This document shows positions 1 to 6,499 of a stretch of 9,179 bases of DNA, in pieces. Position numbers and translations under genes: made by a program. This DNA is from Hydrogenophaga sp. GTDB lineage: Bacteria; Pseudomonadota; Gammaproteobacteria; Burkholderiales; Burkholderiaceae. The notes under the pieces were generated by a model. That model made no database searches. It had not been told where the DNA came from and saw nothing but the letters and a program-made list of their open reading frames with translations. Each line of letters opens with the position of its first letter. The stretch's first letter is position 1. Location: NCBI GenBank assembly GCA_025458545.1, contig JALOSH010000059.1:1-9179 (forward strand), read 5' to 3'.

Positions 1-2046
1 GCCGAGCTGGTGGAGACCGCGCGGCTGTTCGGCCGTGGCATCGCCAACATCGAACCGCAGTGGCTGGAACAGGTGGGCGAGCACCTGCTCAAGAAACAGA
101 CCCTGGACCCGCACTGGGAGAAGAAGGCCGCCCGCGTCTCGGCGCTGGAGCGCGCCACGCTCTACGGCCTGGTGGTCTACCACCAGCGGCGCGTGGACTA
201 CAGCAAGGTCGATCCGGCCGGTGCGCGCGAGATCTTCATCCGCGAGGCGCTGGTGGGCCACCTGCACGAGGACACCTGGGACAGCAAGCTGCCTTTCCTG
301 GCCGCCAACCGCCGCACCGTGCGCGAGGTGCAGGAGCTGGAACACAAGGCGCGCCGGCAGGACGTGCTGGTGGACGACGAACTGATCTACGCCTTCTACG
401 ACCAGCAACTGCCGGCCGATGTGTGCAACGGCGCGGCGTTCGAGCGTTGGTACCGGGACCAGAGCCGGGAGAACAACAAACTGCTGTTCCTCACCCGCGA
501 AGAACTCATGCGTCACGAGGCCGCGGGCATCACCACGCAGGCTTTCCCCAAGACCATCCGGCTGGGCGGTGTGGACTGCGCCGTGGCCTACCTGCACGAA
601 CCGGGCGACCCGCGCGACGGCCTGAGCGTGACGGTGCCGATCTTCGCGCTCAATCAGGTCAGCGAAGACCGTTGCGACTGGCTGGTGCCCGGCATGCTCA
701 AGGACAAGGTGCAGGCCTTGCTGAAGACCCTGCACCAGCGCCCGCGTTCGCGCCTGGTGCCGCTGCCCGCCACCGCCGAGCGGATGACCGAAGCGCTGTG
801 CCAGCCCGAGGTGTTTGGCGGCGGCAACCTGATGGACGTGCTGTTGAAACTGGTGCGCGAAGCCACGCAGCTCGACATCGTGCGCAACGACATCAAGGTC
901 GACATGCTCACGCCCCACCATTTCATGCACCTGCGGGTGGTGGACGAACACGGTCGCCAGCTCGGCCAGGGCCGCAGCCTCGCGGCGCTCAAGGCGGAGC
1001 TGGGCAGCCAGGCGCGCGGGGCGTTCCAGGCGCTGGCCTCGTTGAAGCTCAAGGACATCGCGGGCGCGCCCCCCGTGCCAACGGCTCCGGTGGTTGTGCC
1101 CGTTGCGGCGGACGGGGCACGCCGCGTGGCGGCACCGGCCAAGGCAGCGCCACCGCCCGCGGTACCCGCCGACCAGCGCCACACCAGCTGGGACTTCGGC
1201 GAACTCCCCGAGCTGATGGAAATCCGCAAGGGCGGGCAGACGCTGATCGGGTTCCCCGCGCTGATGGACCTGGGCGACGCGGTCGGTATCGAGGTGTTTG
1301 ACGAACCCGAGGTGGCGATGACCCGGCACCGCGAGGGCCTGCGTCGTCTGTTCTCGTTGCAGATCAAGGACGCGCTGAAGTACCTGGAGAAGAACCTGCC
1401 CGGCCTGATGAGCATGGCTTCCGCTTACCTGCTGGTGGGCAAGTCCGACAGCGGTGCCGGGGGCGGCACGCTCGACGAGTTGCGCGCCCAGATCATCGAG
1501 CTGGCGCTCGACCGCGCTTTCCTGGCCGATCCGTTGCCGACCGACGCGGCGGCGTTCAAGAAGCGGGTGGAAGAAGGCCGCGGGCGGCTGACGCTGATTT
1601 CATCGGAGATCGCGCGCAACGCCGGTCTGATCCTGACCGAATACGCGGCGGCTGTGCGCAAGCTCAAGGACAGCCGCCCGCCCGCCGACGTGGCGAACGA
1701 CATCACCCAGCAGTTGCAGCGCCTGGTGCCCAAACGCTTTTTGCTCGCCACGCCGTACGCCCAGTTGCAGCACTTCCCGCGCTACCTCAAGGCGGTGCAG
1801 TTGCGGCTGGACAAACTGCGCAGCGACCCGGCGCGCGACGCGGCCAGGCTGGCCGAACTGCGTCCACAAGACCAGCGCTTCTGGCGCCTGTTGGCCGAGC
1901 GCAAGGGTGTGCAGGACGCGCGCCTGCAAGAGCTGCGCTGGCTGCTCGAAGAACTGCGCGTGAGCTTCTTTGCCCAAGAGCTGCGCACCCCGCAGCCGGT
2001 CAGCGTCAAGCGGCTCGACAAAGCCTGGTCGCAGCTCGGCAGTTGA
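1..2046 (+). CDS. hrpA: ATP-dependent RNA helicase HrpA, C-terminal part (5' partial)
   Basis: The reading frame is open from the first base, so the gene begins left of the window; 681 residues are present. HrpA is a cytoplasmic DEAH-box RNA helicase of about 1300 residues, and its ATPase motifs would lie upstream and are not seen here. The visible part begins with the family's ELVETARLFGRG stretch of the OB-fold region and the IEPQWLE motif. It continues into the long HrpA-specific C-terminal region (DUF3418 type), with landmarks KLLFLTREEL, the WDFGELPELMEI motif near residue 396, and a helical, Arg/Leu-rich end. Residues about 354-392 are a low-complexity Ala/Pro/Val linker dividing the C-terminal region in two. 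In E. coli HrpA acts in mRNA processing and has been linked to rescue of stalled ribosomes; the same role here is inferred. No frameshift is seen. The gene ends 9 bases from the stop of the convergent FecR-domain gene. Confidence 0.93.
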   Translation, partial: AELVETARLFGRGIANIEPQWLEQVGEHLLKKQTLDPHWEKKAARVSALERATLYGLVVYHQRRVDYSKVDPAGAREIFIREALVGHLHEDTWDSKLPFLAANRRTVREVQELEHKARRQDVLVDDELIYAFYDQQLPADVCNGAAFERWYRDQSRENNKLLFLTREELMRHEAAGITTQAFPKTIRLGGVDCAVAYLHEPGDPRDGLSVTVPIFALNQVSEDRCDWLVPGMLKDKVQALLKTLHQRPRSRLVPLPATAERMTEALCQPEVFGGGNLMDVLLKLVREATQLDIVRNDIKVDMLTPHHFMHLRVVDEHGRQLGQGRSLAALKAELGSQARGAFQALASLKLKDIAGAPPVPTAPVVVPVAADGARRVAAPAKAAPPPAVPADQRHTSWDFGELPELMEIRKGGQTLIGFPALMDLGDAVGIEVFDEPEVAMTRHREGLRRLFSLQIKDALKYLEKNLPGLMSMASAYLLVGKSDSGAGGGTLDELRAQIIELALDRAFLADPLPTDAAAFKKRVEEGRGRLTLISSEIARNAGLILTEYAAAVRKLKDSRPPADVANDITQQLQRLVPKRFLLATPYAQLQHFPRYLKAVQLRLDKLRSDPARDAARLAELRPQDQRFWRLLAERKGVQDARLQELRWLLEELRVSFFAQELRTPQPVSVKRLDKAWSQLGS

Positions 2047-2055
2047 AGCGGTTTT

Positions 2056-3018
2056 TCAGTTCGCCGCCAGGGCCACGCGAGCGTTCCGCACGCCCAAGCC
2101 CGGCTGTGCTGCCAGGCGTGCGACAACACTTTTCGCGTCTTGCTCGGTGGCCAGCTGGTTGATGCGCACCTCGAACCGGCCCTCTTTGGCCAGCACTTCC
2201 GCCGGATAGCCGGCGCTCGCCAATCGGGTGCGCAGCTCGGCGGCCTGGGCTGCCGAGGGCAGCAGCGCCAGCACCGCGCGCCAGCGGCCGCCTCGCACCA
2301 GCACGCCACTGCCCGGCTTGAGGTCGGCCTGGTCGATGAACTTGGCCAGTTGGTCCGGCGTGGCCTGACCGGCGGGTTTTTCAGGCTGCCCGGTGAACAC
2401 CACCCAGAAGGCGCCCGGCTTGTTCAGCGCAATCTCGGGCTTCTGTTCGCGCAGCACCGCCACCTGGCCATCGAACACACACACCGCGTCGTGTTCCGCA
2501 TCGGTCATGCTCCAGAAGTCGGTGCCCCGTATGCCCACGGTGGCGGTGGCCAGCTGCAGGTTGAGCTGCCGCTGGTTGCCCGCGAGCTTGCTGGCCACGT
2601 CGGTGGCGTAGCGGAACACGCCGGTGACCAGCCGCAGATCACTCTTGATGGACTGCGGGCCTGCCACGGATTGGCGGCTCAGCTCCATGGCCTGGATCAC
2701 CAGTTCGGTGGATTCGCCGAGCTTGACCACGCTGCGGTCGGGCAGGCGCAGCAGCATGCGGGCGCCTGCCGCGGTGAGCGCCTTGTCGCTGGTGCGCAAG
2801 ACAGCGCCCGGCTGCGCGGGTCGGCGCTGTCCGTGCCGCTCCACCCAGGCCGGCAACTGGACCGCCTCGACCACGGTGGGCGCCGGGCTGGCGTGGACGT
2901 GGCCAGGCGCCAGCCACAACGCTGCACCAGCCAGGGCCAGACCCGTGACCGCTCGGCGCATCCAGGTGCGGCGGTGGGCCAGCTGACCCGATGAAGTGGC
3001 ACGAATGGGGTTCGACAT
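2056..3018 (-). CDS. Secreted FecR-domain protein with C-terminal SPOR-like domain
   Basis: This 320-residue protein is predicted to be periplasmic. The start at 3018 is chosen because GGAG (3024-3027) lies 5 bases upstream and because it places a signal peptide at the N terminus: a basic stretch (HRRTWMRR, 15-22), a hydrophobic core (23-37) and a likely cleavage site after VHA (41-43). The frame stays open further upstream, but without signal-peptide logic. Residues about 48-190 resemble the FecR domain (PF04773 type): a beta-rich repeat with LLRLPDRSVVKLGESTEL (89-106) and the hallmark TATVGIRGTDFW (158-169), ending in VCVFDGQVAVL. After a Pro/Gly-rich linker, residues about 243-320 resemble a SPOR domain (WRAVLALLPSAAQAAELRTRL, then a beta strand and an AKSVVARL helix), a fold that binds glycan strands stripped of stem peptides. 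No sigma factor or TonB receptor gene adjoins it, so a FecR-type anti-sigma role is unlikely. Domain calls are by eye and the function is unknown. Confidence 0.8.
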   Translation of the reverse strand: MSNPIRATSSGQLAHRRTWMRRAVTGLALAGAALWLAPGHVHASPAPTVVEAVQLPAWVERHGQRRPAQPGAVLRTSDKALTAAGARMLLRLPDRSVVKLGESTELVIQAMELSRQSVAGPQSIKSDLRLVTGVFRYATDVASKLAGNQRQLNLQLATATVGIRGTDFWSMTDAEHDAVCVFDGQVAVLREQKPEIALNKPGAFWVVFTGQPEKPAGQATPDQLAKFIDQADLKPGSGVLVRGGRWRAVLALLPSAAQAAELRTRLASAGYPAEVLAKEGRFEVRINQLATEQDAKSVVARLAAQPGLGVRNARVALAAN

Positions 3019-3131
3019 AGAGACTCCAGAAAAAATGCTGCGGAACTTGTGCGCCGTGTATCGGCAGGTGTGGCCTCTTGTTGAGTGCCCTGCCGGCTGG
3101 GTACGCAAGGCAGCGGGCTTTGGAGACATGA

Positions 3132-3174
3132 GCGCATCCAGGAAACCCAGCCATCCGTGACGGATTGCGCATCC
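3132..3174. repeat. Direct repeat GCGCATCC flanking a 13-base dyad
   Basis: GCGCATCC occurs at 3132-3139 and again at 3167-3174, 35 bases apart start to start. Between them, at 3153-3165, is the perfect dyad ATCCG-TGA-CGGAT, with 5-base arms and a 3-base centre. All of it lies immediately upstream of the TTGACA box of the Rieske gene, where an activator or repressor would bind. Arms this short can arise by chance, so the operator reading is speculative. Confidence 0.25.
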
Positions 3175-3177
3175 CGG

Positions 3178-3206
3178 TTGACAGCGGGCAGGGCTTTGGT
3201 TCTCAT
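3178..3206 (+). promoter_or_regulatory. Candidate sigma-70 promoter for the Rieske protein gene
   Basis: A perfect -35 hexamer TTGACA (3178-3183) is followed after 17 bases by TCTCAT (3201-3206), which matches only three of six positions of the -10 consensus. Transcription would start near 3213 and leave a leader of about 59 bases. The strong -35 with a poor -10 would fit a promoter needing an activator, but this is inference. Confidence 0.35.
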
Positions 3207-3271
3207 ACGTCCAGCGGCGCAGCGTGCAATGGGCCGTGCATCGTGGGCCAGCAATCGAAAGGGGCGAACGG

Positions 3272-3988
3272 ATGGACCGAAGAACGTTTGTGGAATCGTG
3301 TTCAGCCAGCGCAGGCGCCGTGGCGCTGGCCTGGGGCAGCACCGCCTGGTCGGTCGAGGCGCAGCACCGCGCTTATGGCCGCGCGCTGCTGGTGGACGAG
3401 CTGGGCGACCCGTTCAAGGCCTCGGCGCTTAAACCCCAGACCAACTACCTGTTCCATTACCCGTTTGAAGCCACCCCGGTGTTTTTGCTCGATGTGGGCA
3501 AACCGGCGCTGCCCACGACCTTGCGCACCAAAGATGGCAAGCCCTACCAGTGGCCCGGCGGGGTGGGGCCAGGGCGGCGGCTGGTGGCTTTTTCGGCCAT
3601 CTGCGCGCACAAGCTGGTCTACCCGACCCGGGAGCTGAGCTTCATCAGCTTTCGCAAGGGAGCGGTGGCCAACCCCAAGACCCCAAGCCATGGCAACGAC
3701 CTCATCCACTGCTGCGCCGATCACAGCCAGTACGACCCAGCGCGCGGCGCGCAGGTGCTGGGTGGCCCGGCGGATCAGCCCTTGTGTGCGGTGCTGCTTG
3801 AGCACGATGCCAAAGCCGACACCCTGACCGCCACCGGCACCCTGGGCGGAGAACTGTTCGACCAGTTCTTCCAGAAGTACGCCTTCAAGCTGGAGTTGGA
3901 AGTGGGCGCCAAGGCGCGCCGGGTGGTGGCGCAACGCAGCACCGTGCGCGAGCTGGCGCAGTTCTGCCGCAACCCGGTGCGTTGCTGA
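3272..3988 (+). CDS. Tat-exported Rieske [2Fe-2S] protein with an enlarged ligand spacing
   Basis: This 238-residue protein probably carries electrons at the periplasmic face. The start at 3272 is chosen because an AAAGGGG ribosome site (3258-3264) lies 7 bases upstream and because translation then opens with MDRRTFVESC, a twin-arginine signal followed by a hydrophobic stretch (11-27). Tat export is usual for Rieske proteins, whose cluster is inserted before export. The ligand motifs are C111-A-H113 (within FSAICAHKL) and C148-A-D-H151 (within HCCADHSQYD), followed by a GGPADQPL proline-loop-like segment (164-171). The 34 residues between the motifs are about twice the usual 15-17. The disulfide cysteines of bc1-type Rieske proteins are absent: position 116 is Val and position 150 is Asp. 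An extra Cys sits at 147. No cytochrome b, oxygenase or arsenite oxidase subunit is adjacent, so the partner is unknown. The gene diverges from the FecR/SPOR gene and converges with the aminotransferase gene, 6 bases away. Confidence 0.85.
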   Translation: MDRRTFVESCSASAGAVALAWGSTAWSVEAQHRAYGRALLVDELGDPFKASALKPQTNYLFHYPFEATPVFLLDVGKPALPTTLRTKDGKPYQWPGGVGPGRRLVAFSAICAHKLVYPTRELSFISFRKGAVANPKTPSHGNDLIHCCADHSQYDPARGAQVLGGPADQPLCAVLLEHDAKADTLTATGTLGGELFDQFFQKYAFKLELEVGAKARRVVAQRSTVRELAQFCRNPVRC

Positions 3989-3994
3989 ACCGTT

Positions 3995-5170
3995 CTACAG
4001 GCGGGCGAGGCGGCCCAGCGCTTCGCGCAGGGTGTCGTCGCGTTTGGCGAAACAAAAGCGGATCACCTTCTGGTCGAAGCCGCTGCCATAAAAGGCTGAC
4101 AGCGGGATGGCCGCCACGCCTATCTCGCGTGTGAGCCACTGGCAGAAGTCGGCTTCTGGCAGGTCGCGCTCGGGCACCGCCAGGTTCTCGATCCCCACAC
4201 ACTGGAAGTAGGTGCCCTGACCGGGCAGCAAACGAAAACGGGTCTGGCCCAGGCCGTCGCGAAACAGGTCGCGCTTGTGCTGGTAGAAGGCGCTGAGTTG
4301 CAGGTAGGGGGCCGGATCGGCCATGTAGGCGGCCAGGGCATGCTGCACCGGTGTGTTGACCGTGAACACATTGAACTGGTGCACCTTGCGAAACTCGGCG
4401 GTCAGCGGCGCGGGCGCGACCACGGTGCCGACTTTCCAGCCGGTCACATGGTAGGTTTTGCCGAAGCTGCTCACGATGAAGGCGCGGGCGGCCAGGCCTG
4501 CAAAGCGCGCTGCGCTCTGGTGCAGCTGGCCGTCAAACACCATGTGCTCGTACACCTCGTCGCTGATCAGCAGCACATCGGTCGGGGCCAGCAGCGCCTG
4601 CAGCTGCAGCATGTCGGCTTCGCTCCAGACCTGGCCGCTCGGGTTGTGCGGGCTGTTGGTGATCAGCGCTCGGGTGCGTGGCGTGATCGCGGCGCGAATG
4701 CGGTCGAAGTCGGGCCGGAAGGTGCCTGGCGTGAGCGGCACGCGCACGGCCACACCACCCGCCAGCTCGATGTTGGGCACGTAGCTGTCGTAGCAGGGTT
4801 CGAGCACGATCACCTCGTCTCCCGGGTGCACCACGGCCAGGATGGCGGTCAGGATGGCCTGCGTGGCACCCGCGGTGACGGTGATCTCGGTGTTCGGGTC
4901 GCAGCGCAGGCCGTAGAGCGCTTCCATCTTGGCCGCCATGGCCTGGCGCAGCGCGGGCACACCCGGCATGGGCGGGTACTGGTTGTGGCCGGCCTGCATG
5001 GCACGGGTGACGGCATCCACCAGCGCCGGGTCGCAGTCAAAGTCGGGGAAGCCCTGGCCGAGGTTCACCGCCCCGACCTCGGTGGCGAGGGCCGACATGA
5101 CGGTGAAGATGGTTGTGCCCACCTTGGGCAGGCGGGATGTGACCACCGGTGTGCGGTTTTCTGGTTTCAT
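3995..5170 (-). CDS. ybdL: PLP-dependent aminotransferase, methionine aminotransferase (YbdL) type
   Basis: This 391-residue cytoplasmic fold-type I (class I/II) aminotransferase has the usual length. Visible motifs are NLGQGFPDFD (36-45), the substrate-side YPPMPG loop (65-70), GATQA (101-105) for phosphate binding, NSPHNPSG with N176, SDEVYEH with D204 and Y207 holding the pyridine ring, SSFGKT with the Schiff-base lysine K238, and R371 in VIRFCFAK for the substrate carboxylate. The family transfers the amino group of methionine, and of some aromatic amino acids, to a 2-oxo acid, or runs in reverse to make methionine from its keto acid in salvage. Close relatives such as kynurenine aminotransferases share these motifs, so substrate choice is inferred. 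The start lies 9 bases after the cysB stop with no clear Shine-Dalgarno sequence, which suggests translational coupling. It is the last gene of the lptF-to-aminotransferase run, and its position behind cysB fits a sulfur amino-acid role. Confidence 0.85.
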   Translation of the reverse strand: MKPENRTPVVTSRLPKVGTTIFTVMSALATEVGAVNLGQGFPDFDCDPALVDAVTRAMQAGHNQYPPMPGVPALRQAMAAKMEALYGLRCDPNTEITVTAGATQAILTAILAVVHPGDEVIVLEPCYDSYVPNIELAGGVAVRVPLTPGTFRPDFDRIRAAITPRTRALITNSPHNPSGQVWSEADMLQLQALLAPTDVLLISDEVYEHMVFDGQLHQSAARFAGLAARAFIVSSFGKTYHVTGWKVGTVVAPAPLTAEFRKVHQFNVFTVNTPVQHALAAYMADPAPYLQLSAFYQHKRDLFRDGLGQTRFRLLPGQGTYFQCVGIENLAVPERDLPEADFCQWLTREIGVAAIPLSAFYGSGFDQKVIRFCFAKRDDTLREALGRLARL

Positions 5171-5179
5171 GGGCAGCGA

Positions 5180-6124
5180 TCAGATGTCGTATTGATGACC
5201 TTCACCGGCCATGGCCTGCAAGATCAGGTCCCGCGAAAGGCGGTCGCTCAGCAGCTCGGCAAACCGCAGCACGAAGTGGCGCAGATAGGTGCCGCGCTTG
5301 AAGGCCACGCGCGCCAGGTTGTGGCCGAACAGCTGGGCCGCCGGGCGGGCCACCAGATCGGGGGTGGCGTTGTCACCCTGCATCGCCATCTCGGCCACGA
5401 TGCCCACGCCCATGCCGAGCTTGACGTAGGTCTTGATGACGTCGGAGTCGATCGCTTCGAGCACGATGTTGGGCTGCAAGTGGCGCAGCGCAAACGCCTG
5501 GTCGATGCGGGTGCGTCCGGTGAAGCTGGGGTGGTAGGTCACCAGCGGCACCTGGGCCAGGTCTTCCAGCGTGATGCGCTCGCGCTGCACCAGCGGGTGG
5601 TCAAACGGCAGCACCAGCACGTGCTGCCATTCGTAGCAGGGCAGGGTGACCAGCTCCGGGTACTTCACCAGCGACTCGGTGGCCATGCCGATTTCGGCCA
5701 CTTCCTCGATCAGCATTTTGGCCACCTGGTCGGGCGAACCCTGGTGCAGGCTGATGCCCACCTTGGGATAGGCCTGCCGCAGTGCGGCCACCGGGCCGGG
5801 CAGCACATAACGCGCCTGGGTGTGGGTGGTGGCAATCGACAGCGTGCCGCTGTCCTGCGTCGAGTACTGCTCACCGATGCGTTTGAGATTGCTGACTTCG
5901 CGCAGGATGGTTTCGATGCTCTTGAGCACCTGCTGACCGGGCTCGGTCACACGCTTGATGCGCTTGCCGTGGCGCGCAAAGATTTCGATGCCCAGCTCGT
6001 CTTCGAGCTCGATGATCGCCTTGGACACGCCGGGCTGCGAGGTGTGCAGCGCCTTGGCGGCTTCGGTCAGGTTGAGGTTGCGGCGCACCGCTTCCTGAAC
6101 AAACCGGAACTGGTGCAGGTTCAT
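5180..6124 (-). CDS. cysB: LysR-type sulfur assimilation regulator CysB
   Basis: This 314-residue cytoplasmic transcription factor is close in length to E. coli CysB (324). The N-terminal winged helix-turn-helix covers about residues 2-60, with LTEAAKALHTSQPGVSKAI as the recognition region (19-37). A linker helix follows and then the inducer-binding domain. The residues known to contact sulfate in enterobacterial CysB are all present at the same positions: T100, T102 and Q103 in TTHTQARYVLP, T149 in ATESL, and T202 in SFTGR. Also typical are MHQGSP-like LHQGSP and DSDVIKTYVKLGMGVGI. CysB normally activates sulfate and cysteine uptake and synthesis genes, with acetylserine as inducer. Burkholderiales may also carry the paralogue SsuR for sulfonate use, which is the main alternative. 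The start overlaps the cbiX stop as ATGA, with GGAAG (6132-6136) 7 bases upstream. Confidence 0.92.
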   Translation of the reverse strand: MNLHQFRFVQEAVRRNLNLTEAAKALHTSQPGVSKAIIELEDELGIEIFARHGKRIKRVTEPGQQVLKSIETILREVSNLKRIGEQYSTQDSGTLSIATTHTQARYVLPGPVAALRQAYPKVGISLHQGSPDQVAKMLIEEVAEIGMATESLVKYPELVTLPCYEWQHVLVLPFDHPLVQRERITLEDLAQVPLVTYHPSFTGRTRIDQAFALRHLQPNIVLEAIDSDVIKTYVKLGMGVGIVAEMAMQGDNATPDLVARPAAQLFGHNLARVAFKRGTYLRHFVLRFAELLSDRLSRDLILQAMAGEGHQYDI

Positions 6125-6486
6125 GGCGATGCTTCCAGGGCGATCTGGGCCAGCAAAGCGGTCAGCCGAGGGTCTTCGCCGGCCGCGCGCAGCTGCTCGA
6201 ATTGCACCTGCGGGTGGGCCTCGCGCAAGGCTTGCAGCAGCAGCGGCAAGTCTTCGCGGGCGTGTTTGCCCATGCCAAAGAACAGTGGCAACACACGGAC
6301 TTGCCGGGCGCCCGCGGCCACCAAGCGGTCGGCTGCGGTGGCAATGTCCGGTTCGCAGAGTTCCAGGTAGGCGCAGGCCACTGTGGCCGCCGGATCGGCT
6401 TGCGCAATCTGTTGCGCCACCGATTCCACCGGTGCGCGCCAGAGCGGGTCGCGCGAACCATGGGCAAACACGATCACACCGAGCAT
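6121..6486 (-). CDS. cbiX: Short CbiX/SirB-type sirohydrochlorin chelatase
   Basis: This 121-residue protein is a single chelatase half-domain, the small CbiX form, which is expected to work as a homodimer. The start VIVFAHGSRD carries the metal-binding His9. A second conserved His75 lies in the PLFFGMGKHAREDLP motif, and YLELCEPD (40-47) is the usual substrate-side segment. The family inserts cobalt or ferrous iron into sirohydrochlorin. Given the cysB gene directly behind it, siroheme for sulfite or nitrite reductase is the likeliest product here, though cobalt for cobalamin cannot be excluded from sequence. The start at 6486 has a strong AGGAGA site (6494-6499). It follows the lptG stop by 4 bases, and its own TGA overlaps the cysB ATG by 4, so translation of the three genes appears linked. 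Confidence 0.88.
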   Translation of the reverse strand: MLGVIVFAHGSRDPLWRAPVESVAQQIAQADPAATVACAYLELCEPDIATAADRLVAAGARQVRVLPLFFGMGKHAREDLPLLLQALREAHPQVQFEQLRAAGEDPRLTALLAQIALEASP

Positions 6487-6499
6487 GTTGTCATCTCCT
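6487..6499 (-). promoter_or_regulatory. cbiX ribosome binding site containing the lptG stop codon
   Basis: Read on the minus strand, AGGAGA (6499-6494) is followed directly by TGA (6493-6491) and then, 4 bases on, by the cbiX ATG. AGG and AGA are the last two arginine codons of lptG and TGA is its stop, so the same bases end one protein and position the ribosome for the next. This fixes the cbiX start and suggests re-initiation by ribosomes finishing lptG. Confidence 0.7.

Larger units (their letters stand above)
3019..3271. other. Divergent intergenic region between the FecR/SPOR and Rieske genes
   Basis: These 253 bases separate two divergent exported-protein genes and should hold promoters for both. 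No convincing coding frame is present. On the plus strand there is a perfect TTGACA at 3178-3183. On the minus strand the best pair I can see is TCAACA (3079-3084) and GATACA (3057-3062) with 16-base spacing, which is weak. A short dyad and an 8-base direct repeat lie just upstream of the TTGACA box and are listed separately. Confidence 0.5.

Noticed and set aside
654..1415. A minus-strand open frame of 253 codons within hrpA.
   Set aside because: The Ser/Arg/Thr-rich composition is typical of an antisense shadow; no start context or family resemblance.
2140..2994. A plus-strand open frame of 284 codons opposite the FecR/SPOR gene.
   Set aside because: Composition and lack of motifs mark it as a shadow; the minus-strand protein has a signal peptide, a ribosome site and recognisable domains.
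3087..3194. Inverted copies GCCCTGCC (3087-3094) and GGCAGGGC (3187-3194) in the intergenic region.
   Set aside because: Eight bases of G/C-rich sequence about 90 bases apart are likely by chance in DNA of this composition, and no further pairing extends the arms.
3224..3271. An earlier ATG for the Rieske gene at 3224.
   Set aside because: It adds a stretch before the twin-arginine motif with no ribosome site; the ATG at 3272 has AAAGGGG at 7 bases and starts with a standard Tat signal.
3019..3342. An N-terminal extension of the FecR/SPOR gene upstream of 3018 (the frame stays open to 3342).
   Set aside because: It would bury the signal peptide and run into the Rieske gene start; the start at 3018 has GGAG at proper spacing.
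3302..3934. A minus-strand open frame of 210 codons opposite the Rieske gene.
   Set aside because: Antisense to a gene with a clear Tat signal and Rieske ligands; no motif of its own.
4277..6370. A very long open frame on the plus strand (697 codons) opposite the aminotransferase, cysB and cbiX genes.
   Set aside because: It lies antisense to three well-supported genes. Its product is a His/Gln/Val/Arg-rich mix with no motifs, as expected when GC-rich codons suppress stops on the opposite strand.
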